A stretch of DNA of 64,000 bases. Origin: Phlebotomus papatasi (lineage: Eukaryota; Arthropoda; Insecta; Diptera; Psychodidae). The translations under genes were made by a program, and so were the position numbers. This document shows, piece after piece, positions 1-13,000 of the stretch. Location: the NCBI RefSeq assembly GCF_024763615.1, contig NC_077222.1, positions 65,534,001 through 65,598,000 of the forward strand, written 5' to 3'. Every line of letters starts with the position of its first letter. The first letter of the stretch is position 1. The notes beneath the pieces are model-generated. The model was not told the DNA's origin and did no database searches. It worked only from the letters and a program-made list of their open reading frames with translations.

Positions 1-199
1 TTGTCCTCATCGATATAAGGTTGTTGTTAGGTTGTCTAAAAGTTGTTTATATTTGACAATTTTTTTGCAGTACTACAATAGTACAATTTTTATAAACGTT
101 GTATATTTTTTTGTAATATACGAGGAGAATAAAGTAACATATGTGAATTAATACCATCCTATTAAAGGAGGATACGCACTTACAAAAGCGCTCTCAAAA

Positions 200-1590
200 G
201 GATTCCACTCAAAAATTTAGTAATCAAATATTTGATCATCAAAAATTTGGTTAACTAAATTGTGAGACACAAAAATTTAATAGCCAAATATTTGGTAATC
301 AAAATTTTGGGATTCAAAACTTTAGTGATTAAATATTTCGTAGGGTAAAGTGGTACAAGTTGGACAGGGCTTTTTTTCTTGATAAATTTAGTACTTCATT
401 TTTATTTGTATATTTTTAATACTTTAGTTTTATAATTTGATTCCTTGTGCTTAAAAAGAAATTTTGTACTGTATTTATCAAGAAAAAAGCCATGTCCAAC
501 TTGTAACACTATGTCCAACTTATATCACTTTACCCTAATAAAATTTTTGGGACTCAAAAATACGTACAAAAGGGCTATGAAAAATAATCCACTTAAAAAT
601 TTAGTAATCAAATATTTTATAATCAAAATTTTGGAACTCATCAAATATTTGGTTAACAAAATTGTGGGACACAAAAAATTTATAGACAAATATTTGGTAA
701 TCAAAATTTTGGGATTGAAAACTTTAGTGATTAAATATTTCGTAATCAAATTTTAGGGACTCAAAAATTCTTTTGCCAAGTACTTAGGTCATCAAAATTT
801 TTAGTTCCAAAAACAAAATTTTGATACTTAAAATTTTTGTGATCAAATAAAAGGCGATCAAAATTTTGGGACACAAATGTTTAGTAATCAATTATTTGGT
901 TATAATAATTTTCGAACTCACAATATTGGTGTCAAAATATTTGGCAAGCAAAATTTTGGGATTCAACATTTTTTTCATCAAATATTTGATCATTAAAGTT
1001 TTTGGACTCAAAACTTTAGTGATCAACTATTTCGACGTCTCTGTTCCGTTTTTAGTCGTTTTTATTCCTTGAGTATGATGTTAATGTAATGCCCGTGTTA
1101 TTTTTTCGAAGAAAAAAATTACAAGTATTATTTTTTTGGGGCAGCATAGGAATTTGCCAATTTGAAATGACTGTTCTGAAAAGTTTTCATTCTGATATAG
1201 CATAGTATAGAATGAAACCGTCGCGTCGATTTGGTAATCAATGTTTAGGTACTCAAAATTTAAATGCCTAAATATTTGGTAATCAAAATTTTGGGACTCA
1301 AAATTTGAATAATCAAATATTTGGATATCAAAATTTTGGGACTCAAAGGCTTATAGTAATCAAATATTTGGTTATTACAATTTTGGGACTCAAAAATTTA
1401 GTGATCAAATATTTGGTATTTTGGTATAAAGATTTTGGGATTCAAAAGTTTAGTATTGAAATACTCAAAATTTTACAATGAAAAGTTTAATAAATTTAGT
1501 GCTCAAATATTTGGTTGATTGAAAAATGTGGAAAGAAAATATATGATCATCAAAATTTTGGTATTGAAAATTTCGTAATCAAAGTCACAT
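200..1590. repeat. Degenerate tandem array, unit about 44 bp
   Basis: Repeated units of the form AAATTTTGGGACTCAAAAAT then TTAGTAATCAAATATTTGG, recurring at about 44-45 bp with partial half-length units. Copies differ by many substitutions and small indels, so the array is old. It is interrupted by the MITE at 341-537 and becomes ragged after 1070. The short frames in it are by-products of the repetition. Confidence 0.85.
341..537. mobile_element. MITE, TAGGG-edge family 1 (TTGGACA type), full copy
   Basis: Ends TAGGGTAAAGTGG and CACTTTACCCTA are inverted, and inner arms with CAAGTTGGACA and TGTCCAACTTG also pair. About 197 bp, inserted inside the 44-bp array. A second copy lies at 47238-47467. 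Confidence 0.85.
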
Positions 1591-2934
1591 GCAATTGTGA
1601 TCACGAGATCGATTCACAAGATCGAGCATACTACAAAACTTAAACACATCGTCATCTCCCATAAGCTTCCCTCATTATCGTATCCCAAAACAATTCACCT
1701 GTTTAGACACCTTCTTCTGATCCTCATTCAAAATATTGTCATGTGTCAAATATGATTAGAGTTTGTGATGTCGGAGGCGTGTTTTGGCACAATCTTCAAC
1801 TGCTATTCAGACCCTCATAAACAACATTTTGTGCCCAAGAACACTCTTCCCCCGAAATCAATTAAAAATATTCTCTTGACACGCTCCTTGTGAATTAACA
1901 GTCATGTTGCGATCATCACAAATCATAACAGAACTCTTCATCTTTCTGAGAATCAGGCAAGATGATGAGGAAAAAAATCTTTATGAGTCTTGCGAGGTGG
2001 TGGGAAAATATGATAAATGTCCCAACTATAAAAATTATTGATATAGATACAAATTTTGTATGTTTTGTACATTCCAAGTGCGATGAAAAGTCTATTCGGG
2101 TCAGCTGAAAAAATCAACCACCACTATCTCATAAAATACACAAAGAGAATATTTCATTTTGGGATGCAGGATGAATAAATACTGAGATACTGAAGATGGA
2201 TTTCCCGTCTGATGTTTCCACGAGCGTTCCCGCCATAGTAAAGAGCAAATCACGCATTTCACTTGTGAAATGGTCATGCAAATCACCCCCCTAAAAAAAA
2301 GAGCAAGCATATCATTGAATAAAATACCAGAAAAAATCGCAATGAATAAAAAAATGTTTCTATTCTCAAATAACCAGTGAAATCATATTTTATGAATATC
2401 GATTTACGAGATCATCTTTTTTCAACACTCTCCTTTTTCCTCAACTGTCAATTTTTTTTCTCAGAATTATTTGACTGGCAACAGCAGCCAATGTTTGAAT
2501 CATAACAAACACAAAATGCACAATTTATTTGGACAAGAAAAAGAACAGCCATCGAAAGAAAAAAAATTTATTTCACAATGCGTTCATTCTCTGGGTTTTG
2601 TTACCATCATCCTTCTTCTTCTCTCTACTTTTATTGCTATTTTCATGAATTTCATGAATGATCCCTAACATCGTGAAAAAATATCACCCATGCCATCCAG
2701 ACACAGCAAGAACTTTTTGGTGGCGTAGAATTCTCAAAAGAAATTTCTACGTGTTTGCTAAAACACACAGATCAATTTTTAAACAAATGGGGAAAAGATT
2801 ATGCCCCAAAAACGAGTTTCTATTCGTAAACTGAACAAAATTTTACACAGAAACACACGTGAGTTAGAAATTTTATAGTTATAATTTTATATACACTTTC
2901 TGTGATTTTTAAAGTGTCTTTGAAAAAGAAATGA
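1591..2934. other. No gene or repeat recognised
   Basis: AT-rich DNA without clear inverted repeats or long frames. Short frames (2101-2310, 2471-2668) carry no recognisable protein features. Confidence 0.5.
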
Positions 2935-3165
2935 TAGGGTCAAATGAACACCTGTTCGACAAGAAACTTCTATTGACACTTTTTTATCACAATGGTGAAA
3001 TTTATTTAATGCATTCAATAAAGTCTAAGTAATATAAGTTTTTTTCATTAATCTGCGTTTTTCGATAGGGATGAGTGTTCAAATTTCGTATTTCAAATGG
3101 TACAGAGTAGGTTGTCAATAAGTCCTGACATGAGTTCTTAAAGTATCAATAGTGTAGAGCGTATG
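2935..3165. mobile_element. MITE, TAGGG-edge family 15, degenerate copy
   Basis: Starts TAGGGTCAAATGAACACC and CTGTTCGACAAGAAACTTCT and later carries TTCAAATTTCGTATTTCAAA and GGTACAGAGTAGG, matching the copies at 40107-40339 and 53566-53797. The far end is eroded. Confidence 0.7.
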
Positions 3166-3169
3166 GCCC

Positions 3170-4080
3170 ATTCGACAGTTGTTAAGCCAGTCGACGTCCA
3201 AAGCCACCAATTCTAATCCTCCAGTCTTATGACAAACCAAACACAGCATCCCGAGGCGGGTGATGAAGGTTGTTATATGGTGCTCTTGTTGCTTATGGCA
3301 TCTAACATCAGTACTTCAATGAGTGATCATCAGTCGCCGTGAACAGTTCACTCATTCCGAGGAAGTTGAAAGATGGATGGCACCTTCAGTTCCCCATTTT
3401 CCTTAATAAGTTATATTATTTATTTTAGTGAGCCCCATTAGGGCTTACAATTGGTGTTCCTTTCACCCTATAATGTCATAAATCTCTTAATATTTAGGAC
3501 ATTATTAATATTGCGTCATAACATTATAATGAATTCCTGTAAAACAAGTTTTAAAGGTATTGAATTTGATTTAATACATTTTATTACAGTGAAAAATATT
3601 TATATTTTTAATAAAATTAAATATGTAGGAACATGTAACTTGTCCTACTTTTAATTTTTTTAATTCATTTTATTATTTATTTAATTTATATTTATTAATT
3701 AATCAAAAGAATCGTGAGAAAATTTGATCTGCGTGAAGCTACATCACCCACTTCCCTATTATAAAAAAAAACACGGGAATGCTAAACACAATTTCGTCAA
3801 ATATTTAAAAATTTGTCATTTGATCGGCTTTTATTCTCCACTCCATTTAATTTTTGTCGAAAACCAATAATATTCTAAGAAATAATATAATCAAACTGAA
3901 AATAATTCAAATTTATCAATGTATAATGTTGTCCTGTCCCCATATTTACCACGAAAATATGTAATTTGGCACTGTGATACTGCTATAGAATTTCCCTATA
4001 GGTGGTAATAGGGATATCCAATGAATCTTGTGTGTTTTTCACAAGTTATTTCAGTTACTTTACTTTGATAGCATTAACTG
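3170..4080. other. Unassigned; possible old retroelement fragment near 3170-3450
   Basis: The part near 3170-3450 is GC-richer than its surroundings and ends in AGTGAGCCCCATTAGGGCTT, which has the feel of a retroelement 3' end, but no protein is readable. The rest is AT-rich with nothing recognised. Confidence 0.2.
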
Positions 4081-4083
4081 ACC

Positions 4084-4118
4084 AGGCGTCTCCACTGTAA
4101 GAGATGGAGACGCCGGGT
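4084..4118. repeat. Short perfect hairpin
   Basis: GGCGTCTCC and GGAGACGCC form a 9-bp perfect stem around an 11-12-base loop, an isolated GC-rich hairpin in AT-rich DNA. Confidence 0.6.
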
Positions 4119-4687
4119 GAATGTGTTATTTGTATTGCAAGAGGTATAATAAAATACAACTTACTACTATATTTAATGCTTTTTTTGTATTTTTATTCTT
4201 TTAAAAATTTAAACAAAGATAAAGAAGTCTCCATCTGACGAATATTTTTGTTAAATTAGTTTTTTTAAGTAGTAACGTGAAGAAAAATTATTAAAAAGTA
4301 GTTTTTTCTTTCAGGAAAAAAGCATGTTCAGATAGAAACTTAAGTAGTGAACTTATAATACGTTGTGTGATGTATTTGTAAATATTTTGGGCCACAATTT
4401 GGCAATTCCTAATCTTTGTATCTTATACAAAAAAAAATTTAAACGAAAGATATATGGGTTTAACCTCGAATTACATGCTTGATTTTTTTTAAGAAAGAGT
4501 TTAACGACTTTTTCAATACTTATGATTCAATTTGTAATACTAAATACCAAATAATATATTCTAAATACTCGTAATTAAATATGTTTCATGGATAATTTTA
4601 CAAAAATATTTCTATAAATCTAAAGTGCAAAAAAATAGATTCACCCATTTTAAGCATATTATTAATACTTATAATACATTATACTAC

Positions 4688-5014
4688 TAGGGGAAAGTAC
4701 TCTCCCTTCGAACGTTCATGCCTTAGAATAATGTGAATTTAAGATAACATAAGATAAGATAAGATAAGATTTTTATTATCCCAATGTTTTGGTTTGTGGT
4801 TGCGTCTGCCGCCGTCTTACCATTACCGGCCTCACCAGGTAAACGGCATTTCTTTTACTTTTCCTAAGAGACTTTTACAAGATCGTTACATAATCAATAA
4901 TTCATAATAAGCTAGCTAATATTTAATAGAAATGTTTAAATCCCATAGGAAAACTTAAAGAAAATTCACATTATTCGAAGGCATGAACGTTCGAAGGGAG
5001 AGAGCTTTTCCCTA
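4688..5014. mobile_element. MITE, TAGGG-edge family 2 (CTTCGAACG type)
   Basis: About 327 bp. The left end TAGGGGAAAGTACTCTCCC and the right end with GGGAGAGAGCTTTTCCCTA are inverted over more than 50 bases, including CTTCGAACGTTCATGCCTT and its complement and AATAATGTGAATT. An AAGAT microsatellite (4745-4771) lies inside. Confidence 0.9.
4745..4771. repeat. AAGAT microsatellite
   Basis: Four to five tandem copies of AAGAT inside the MITE. Confidence 0.9.
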
Positions 5015-5690
5015 CTTACCAACCTAGAGTTATATTTTTTGAGTTTTTAAGCTCATGAAATTTTTCCTCAATTAAATACTAAATATTCTTATGAGATGGA
5101 AAAATACATTCCCAATTTTTTTAAATTTACTTTAAAAGATTGTACGAGTTTTAGTTTAATTTTGTCAATTTGGTGATACATAATGGAATTTGTTTTGGAA
5201 TTCTCGAGAAATATTTATGAATTTGCATTTTCGCATACTAAACTGACAAATTTATTAGTTATTCTTTCCGTCTCTGTAATTGGTATTATGACACTCCGGA
5301 TATACTTTTCAATAAAAAGTGATTAAAGTTGAAAGCAAAATTACCTATATAATTAATTGAATTCAATTGCAATAAAATTTATTTCAGTAAATTAAAATAT
5401 TTCTCCAGTGAAATTGGTAAAAACATAGTTTTAGAAATTTTAAATTCAGACAAGAAGCCAAACGTTCTTTATAATAAAACTATTAAAAAATTATAAACAT
5501 GTTAGAATATTCATCAAATCGTTTAAGTACAGATTTTTTTTTAATAAATGGCAATGTTTGGCAATGTTTATTATCCTTATGGTTCTTATCATAAGTAATT
5601 AATTACTTACTATATATTACGGCTCAAAACAAAAAGTTCGATAATATCTCTTCTTCAATCCTGAAAAAAACTGTTCATTATCTCTACCGA

Positions 5691-5865
5691 TAGGGGAGAG
5701 CCTGCATATTTGAGACACGGATAGTTTAAAACGTGGTAGATTATTATTTGATTATTTTATTAAATATGACAAAAACACTAAACGAATTATTTTAATGAAA
5801 TCTATAACTAGTAAGTATATTGAGCCCTATATAAAATTTCAAGATAATTTTTTAAGAAGCACCTT
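5691..5865. mobile_element. MITE, TAGGG-edge family 3, truncated copy
   Basis: Starts TAGGGGAGAGCCTGCATATT and runs on through ATTTTAATGAAATCTATAAC and ATTTCAAGATAATTTT, which are shared with the longer copy at 20380-21108. No right end is present. Confidence 0.65.
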
Positions 5866-6129
5866 TTGTATATTTTTTAGTCATCGTTGTTTTTTTTTAT
5901 ATCAGTTTATGAAATTATTTTCTAACTCTTGAAACTGTACAGAAAGCAATTTTAAATCAACAAAATTCTTATATACGATACTACACGATGAAAGCGAGGT
6001 CACAATTAATAATAATTGATTTTTTATTTAATTTATTTAGTGAATTAAAAATGCACTTTGCGTTTCTCGACCTAGTTTCCCCATTTCCACAAGTGTTTAA
6101 TAAAATGATGATAAGGCAATAACAATGTA

Positions 6130-6747
6130 TAGGGGGAAGTGGGCAGTTTCAGGCATGCACGACTTTCAAAAATATAAAATTATTACGGTAAATGTGCATG
6201 TTCAGTACATTTTCAAATATCTAACACTGTAAAGAAAACAAGTGGACTTAAATATTTTGAATATAAGGGAAAAGTACCCCGGGTCGGAATGTTAAGAGAC
6301 ATGCTCGATATTTAGTTGAAAATATAAGCCTCAAAATACTATTTGGTATTTTTGTGTATGCTAATCGATATATTAGTGATCCATTTAACTATATCTGTGC
6401 GTTTGAACTTTAAAATTTTACAATAAATTAATAAAAAAATAGATGTAATTGCTACTGTGTACTCTGTACCTCGGATCGTCACGAATTTAATCAGGTGTCT
6501 CACGAAAAATTGGTTTTATAAATTAAATCTACATTAATGCACTGTATTCTTGTAAGAATTAAATGGTAAGAAGTAGCTAATAATTTTTAAAAGTTCATTT
6601 TAATTGGTGCAATAATATGACAATAACTTGACGATCCGAGGAACACTGCCGATCGCTGGTGCTCTTCCCTTAGTTGTGCATTAAACTTTGGAAAATAAGC
6701 CTTGTAAAGAAATACTTCAGCTACCTGAAACTGCCCAACTTCCTCTA
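6130..6747. mobile_element. MITE, TAGGG-edge family 4 (CAGTTTCAGG type)
   Basis: Ends TAGGGGGAAGTGGGCAGTTT and AAACTGCCCAACTTCCTCTA are inverted. Another element (6264-6672) is inserted inside. A longer relative is at 22266-23822. Confidence 0.85.
6264..6672. mobile_element. MITE, TAAGG-edge family 5 (CCGAGG type), nested
   Basis: Ends TAAGGGAAAAGTACC and GGTGCTCTTCCCTTA; inner motifs GGGTCGGAATG, CCTCGGATCGTC and GACGATCCGAGG repeat around the termini. It is wholly inside the 6130-6747 element. Confidence 0.8.
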
Positions 6748-6999
6748 GAACTTTTTTTGTGATTCTTCAGAACTTTTAAAATTTACATGGAAATTTTCAA
6801 AATCTGTGCAGAACTTGTGACTAATTTGCGAACTATATATTTCAAAAAAAACATTACAACTCTTTAATTGTTTAATTAAATTTACGTAATAGTGGAAATG
6901 CAATTTGTTCCCTTAAGTATAATAGGAGCAAAATTTAACACGAATTTGCAACATTACATTTAACTTCCTGACAACAACGTTTTAGAACTTTCTACCAGT

Positions 7000-9660
7000 T
7001 GAATCGTTTGAATGATGAAATTGAAAGGACAACTCACTGTGAAAAGCTCTCCCCGGATTTGGTCAAACTGACGCATCCGGATAGCGAAAGAGTGGTCAAC
7101 AATATATTATGGTATTTACACACGTACCATAACCAGAATGCAGTGATGGCAATTTGCTCAATTGATGTGGTTTTCATGGAGTTGTTAAACACGCATATAT
7201 TAAATTGTATAGTTTGGTCTTTGTAGAATGCTCGTTTTTTTTTCATAAAGTCAAATGCTTGTAGAACGACGACGGTCCGAGTGTTAGAGTTATAAATTTA
7301 CGCAGATATTGGGAAGAATCATGTATCTCAGTCATCTCATGTATCTCGCAAATATACGAGGAAGATCTTCCGCATTATGAGATCACGGAGTTCCCCAGTC
7401 AACGCCGCATCTCCGCATCCACAAATTGACGGTGTACCGGCCGTCTGTGGAGTAAAAGGAGGTCTGGCTAATCGCGGAAAATGGCTCTTGGGTTGGTGTA
7501 AGTGAGCCGTGTTGGAAAATGAGGGAAAAATCATATGAGGCTCACACACCATGCTCTACGACATCATTGACCGAAAAGCCTTTTCCTGCCGTCTCACTCA
7601 CTCTCCTCTTCCGTCATAGAGTTGGAAAATTTGTACATAATATACACACAGCGGCGTGCCGTGGATTCACCCAACAAAACCCAAAGAGATTCCCATAGTC
7701 AGTCGCAGCGTCTGATGCCATTCGGTCAGTGTTAAATTTGGCGTCGCGGTGCTTACATCGTAATGCGGTACCCAGCGTGAGGCGCTTTTTACTCCTCACC
7801 ACACCAATCAGTGTTAGTTAGCACTTCCACCCAGTACCTTGTCCCAAGGAGGAGCCTCTCGGAGGGCACAAGGCTAAGGCGCCTCTTCAGTGACCTCCTC
7901 ACATTTCATATGGTCACCGTGGCTGAGGATACCCCTAGCTAAAGCTCAACACCAATCCTGGTCATTCCTGCTCTTTCACTCATTAAAACCAAACTAACAA
8001 CACGACTAACCCCTTCTAAATTTATCGCATATTTTGGAATCTTCTTCCATAAAAAAAACCATTCCTAAATTACAAAAAAAGCCAACATTCACTAAATTTT
8101 CTTTCCTCAAACCCCCAGTATCAACACATCCCAAATTCTTGCTCAGCTTTCTGGCACTGTCCGAGTGGTTTCCCTCCCAAAAAACAAGTTCGTTGGGTGG
8201 TTACAAACCAGATAAAGTACTTTCAGCTGCACTTATCGCCACAATATTCCTGCTCCGTCACCCCATTCTCCGCAAAATATTTCTGTGATTGTGATATGAA
8301 TGAAAATTTAAAGTGTTCGCCATATAAGAAATATATATATTTTTTGTTGCGGTTTTGCCAGCCATCTTTTGCAAAGAATAAATAAATAAATAAATTGATT
8401 GACCCAACGGGAAGAGAATAAAAGTTCCAAAGAGATTGAGGGAGGTATCTCTAGAAAAGATCCAGGCAATCTCTTTTCTTCTAAATTATAATTTGAAGAT
8501 GTGTGAAAAAGTTTGCTAATACCTTGAAGAGGCGATGAGTGCTCAACCTATTAACCTTACACTAATTTTCCCGTGTTTAATATAACTACTACATCAGAAA
8601 ATTTTCTGCTTTTGCGGGTGCGTGATCCGGATTGAGTGTGCGTGTGGTGTCTATATCTTCTTCACGTGTACAAAAACCAGGGAAGAGGTATCTGCTGGGA
8701 ATCATAATCATCCGGCAAACAATATGTGAAGCAACGACGCCGTGGAATACATAAACACTGTACAAAATTGCCGGGAATGTCTAAATTTACAATATATGTT
8801 GCAATTTAATCAACACTTGGCCAAAAGGAGTGGAGTAGAAGGAAAAAAAGTGTGAGGCGGAAAGGTATCCAAATTGCTTTTTTTGCGCGAGATGCTACCG
8901 GAAATTCAGCAGTATTTCAGTATCCTCAACTGCTACCACTATTGTCCGGGTAGAAGTGATCCAGAGAGATCTTTGCACATATCATAAAACTGCGCCACGA
9001 AACATTTAAGAAAAAGCACAAAAAACGATGAAGAGAGCTTTAGGGAGAAAATATTTGGTGAAAATGCCTTGCAATTTTATACGTAATCATCTGATAGAAG
9101 ACACAATGAGAGACATTTAGTGCCTTATCGTATGGTTTTATATTATACTGTAAATTAAAAAAAAGGAAAAAAATAACATCTTGTTTGACCAAGCCTCAGC
9201 TAGTAAACACGAACATTAAAGTGCCCAAGTGAACATCATATATATGCAGCAATTTGTGGACCACAATTTTGGTTAAATCCATTGGTGAACAACAACAGAA
9301 ATTTTTTGTGTGTGAAAATGAGGGTGGAGATGAGGCGACAAGAATACAAGTGAAAATTTTTCGAGAATAAACAACCAAGTGCCACATTGAACTACCCTCC
9401 CCAGATATCTGGCAATGAATATTAATAAAGTGCCTTGTGAACATTTGTGGACAATCTCCATGTGCTGAGACTGACCCACAGAATTTCCAAAAAAAAGCCC
9501 GTTGTCAACAGCCTCACATGAGGATGAGGATGTGACAATTTATCCGGGATACATTTGTCCTCTCACCACAGCCCTTTTGTTGATTTTAAGGGTGAGGACA
9601 TAAGACAAAACACGTCCAAGAGAAGAAATCTAGCAGCATCTCCTGAAAAGCCATAGAAAC
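7000..9660 (+). promoter_or_regulatory. shakB: Probable shakB 5' region: promoter and untranslated leader
   Basis: About 2.6 kb of low-repeat, higher-complexity DNA directly before the shakB ATG, unlike the MITE-filled DNA on both sides. It is richest in GC and CpG around 7340-7930. A strong donor-like GGTGTAAGTGAG lies at 7496-7507, and a pyrimidine-rich acceptor-like TCCTCTCACCACAG ends at 9571, so a spliced leader is possible. No coding exon was recognised. The exact start site is unknown. Confidence 0.4.
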
Positions 9661-10020
9661 ATGTTAGATATCTTCCGTGGTCTCAAGAACCTTATCAAAG
9701 TCAGCCATATCAACATCGATTCACCAGTGTTTCGGCTCCACTACTCCATCACCGTGATGTTGCTCATGGCATTCTCCCTCATTGTCACCACACGCCAATA
9801 TGTGGGAAATCCCATTGACTGTATCCACACAAAAGACATCCCCGAGGATGTCCTCAACACGTACTGCTGGATCCATTCCACATACAGCCTCAGGAGTTAT
9901 TTTCGCAAGAAGGTGGGAACCGAGACAGCATATCCCGGTATTGGGAATTCAGAGAATAAGACCAATGATCGCAAGGATCACAAGTACTACCAATGGGTCT
10001 GCTTCTGTTTGTTTTTTCAG
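9661..10020 (+). CDS. shakB: shakB coding exon 1 (residues 1-120)
   Basis: Encodes the cytoplasmic N-terminus, TM1, extracellular loop 1 with C54 and C69, and the start of TM2 with YYQWVCFCLFFQ. The exon ends on CAG at 10020, followed by donor GTAAAA. The frame runs on into the intron to 10203, but that extension is non-conserved and is intron read-through. Drosophila shakB uses alternative first exons; this is the one beginning MLDIFRGLKN. Confidence 0.96.
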
Positions 10021-13000
10021 GTAAAATTCATCTCTTTGCTCTCTCCCTTCCCTGACCACCCAAAAAAAAAACTCCCAATGACATGGCAAAAATTGCACTA
10101 TCTCATCCACCTTCCTCCCCATAGTTCCCCCTCTCATCCTCAAATATTTATAATCTTCAGTGTCAGACACTTCTCTTTTGGCTTTTTGGCCCCAGAATCG
10201 TAACTTTTAGTATGAATTTGTGCCAAGATTGCCTTTTTGCCCGAAAAAAAAAAGAATAATCCCCGCGCCCCATCCCATAGATACTCTCTGATGGTATAGC
10301 ATTGCGTCTGTCGACAGCAGAAGCTCCCAGAGATTCATCTGTAGCACAAGGCAGCTTTTAGTGAAACAGATGACCCCGCACCAGAATTAATCATACACAC
10401 GTCAATCATACCCACTATTATGAATTTTTATCCATAATTTTTAATTCCACACCAACCACGTGCTTTTCTTCAATCGTCCCGCACGGAATTCCACCCACAG
10501 AGACTTCCTAAATTGCATGAAAAATTGTGTGGTGAAATATTTCAAGTATATAATATTGGTTTAGGAAAAGAGCAAATGAAATCATTTCAGTTGGAATGAT
10601 TTCTTGAAAATTGGGATAATTAATTTTACTAAATTAGTGACTATTTTTAGGGCTACATGTCTTGTTTTACTCCTCACACTTAGGGGGAAGTGGGGTAGCT
10701 TTGAAATTGGGATATTTCACCCACATTTAAATAAAATTGAGCCTTATCGTGATATAATTTTTATGCACAAATAGATTCAGAAGCTATTAAGATAAAGTGT
10801 CCTCGAGTCGACCGCCTCTCGACTCGATCACCCTTTGTTCCTTAAGTCGACCGGTGGAAATATTTATTCAATTTATTTACCTTTGCAATAGTACTTAGCG
10901 AACGGTTTAACATCATTGTGTCAATCATTTGATAAATAATACGAATCAGTTGGAAATTTGTAAAAACTCTATGGGGACACTTCCGATAATCGCCACTGGA
11001 AATTTATTTTACCCCAAGAAGAAAACAAATTTTCTGTCTTGCCCAGAGCTTTCGGTACGGATGTGCACCTTCTTCCAGATGTGGACCGAAAGCTCTGGGC
11101 AAGACAGAAAATTTGTTTTTCTTCTTGAGGTGAAATAAATTTCCACTGGCGATTACCGGAAGTGTCCCCATAGAATATCCATCACGCCAGCTCATTATCC
11201 AACAAAAAAATTGTAAAAATTGACCATTAAAGACTGAAGAAATAATAAATATTAAAATAATAAAAATTCGCAATCCTCCAGTAAGCTATGGCATGCTTCT
11301 TGATATGCTAGACTTTTTTCTTAAGGAATTATTTCAATTATTGCCCTTAACCCTTTAAGGACGATTGGAACACTGGTGTCCCATAAAGAAAACAATTTTT
11401 CCTGACTACCTAAAGTTATTTTTTTCTTATGTCTGTACATAATTGTAAAGTAGAAGGTTGAAGGAATCTAGAATATTTTTTACAAGTCTCTAGCTATTTG
11501 CTATGTAGTAAATATTTAAGCTCAAAAATGGCGAATTTTTAAATTCTCAAATTTATAACTAATTTTATTTATTTTTTAGACTTCCAATTTTTTTTTAAGC
11601 AAAACCCTTTTGGCAATAAAAACTACAATACTCATACGTAATATTATTCATTAAAGCGAAAAATATTATTAATTGGTATTGTCAGAAAAGTTACTTAAAT
11701 TTTTGGGCTATTTTTGCCCCTTTCGTTCATAGAAGCACAAAATAGTAGGTGAGATTGTTAAGAATCTCACCTAATACACCGAATCAGACTCTGGTGGACT
11801 TTCCAAGGTTAGATGTAAGACTTATCATTGATTATGTTTCTCAGTTTAATTTTTATTGTTGATTTTCAGTCCGTAAAAAGTGTGTCGTCGTTAAAGGGTT
11901 AAAGATTGCTCGAAAATTTAAATTGTGAGTCTAATCGGAAGTCAAGGACTTTATCTCTGTTACTGTGCATTAATTTTAGTTCTATGATTAAGTTAAATAT
12001 TAATTTTGAGTCTTAAAATTGAAGGTGCATTTCAAATATTATGTTCCATAATTCGACCGGTCGACGAATCACAATAAGTGAAGATTTTTTTCACTGAAAT
12101 ATTGTTCTATTTTGCAACAATTCCTAAAAGTGTGTTTTCCTATTTTATTTCAATGAATTCTCAATTTTAAGTGTTATCCGTGAAGTTAAATTAATTACTT
12201 TATAGTTTTGTAGTTTATTTAATTTTAAGAAAAAATGGGTGGTCGAGTAGAGGAACCCCAGGCGGTCAAGTAGAGGCACTCTGATATCAAAGTGGTCGAA
12301 TAGAGGAACACTTCGCATTTTTAAAACATTTAAATTTTTCTAATTTTAAATTATATTATGGCTAAATGAAGTTCACAATTAGATAGATAAAGATCTATTC
12401 TACAGTTTTAGGTAAAAACCCTATCAAAAAATACAAATTATAACTGTTTTTTCATAAGTTTTCAACAAAATCTATCCTTAAGTGGTCGACATAGGGTACT
12501 TTACCTTATATCACGAAAAGGTTCAATTTTGTTTAAAAATAGGTGAATAATCCCAATTTCAAAGGTGACCCACTTTCAAAAGTGTCCCACTTCCCCCTAT
12601 TGAATATCAGTTATTAGTTAAAAACGTTAATCAATTTATAGAAGAAATTTTAAAGTCGGTGATGTTTTTCAAGACAGAAAAATTTCTATTTGCGAGTAAC
12701 TGATGTTGGGTTTGTTTTATGCAATGCTAAATAAAATTTATTAATTTAAATTTGGTAAATAAAAGTCAAATTTGGCAAGCACCAAATACAAAAAAAAAAA
12801 GAATCGTATTTTTTTGGGGATTAAAATAGTGAAATGTACTTGGCAAATGGAAAATTAAGAAATTTTAAATTATTTTGGCATCTGAAATATCCTTTAAAGT
12901 GATTATTCAAACTGTTTAGAATTTATATACTTGGAAATAAAATATTTATGGCCCAATTTGACTTTTTTACATGCCAAGAATGTGTATACCATAGAAAATT

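Larger units (their letters stand above)
10788..12508. mobile_element. TAAGG-edge family 7 (GTCGACC type), nested
   Basis: Left end TAAGATAAAGTGTCCTCGAG with TCGACCG; right end GGTCGACATAGGGTACTTTA and CCTTA. Iterated GTCGA-type motifs occur at several internal positions (10851, 12058, 12242, 12484). A short intact relative is at 59867-60099. Confidence 0.75.
10681..12599. mobile_element. MITE-like element, TAGGG-edge family 6, with nested insertions
   Basis: Ends TAGGGGGAAGTGGGG with TTTGAAATTGGGAT, and ATCCCAATTTCAAAGGTG with CACTTCCCCCTA, are inverted. Most of the 1.9 kb is later insertions: 10788-12508, 10970-11172 and 11347-11902. Confidence 0.85.

Noticed and set aside
7337..7802. Short frames in the GC-richer region before shakB
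   Set aside because: No protein features. The region is better explained as leader or promoter DNA.
9661..10203. 180-codon frame reading past shakB exon 1
   Set aside because: Conservation stops at Q120, where a splice donor follows. The remaining 60 codons are intron.
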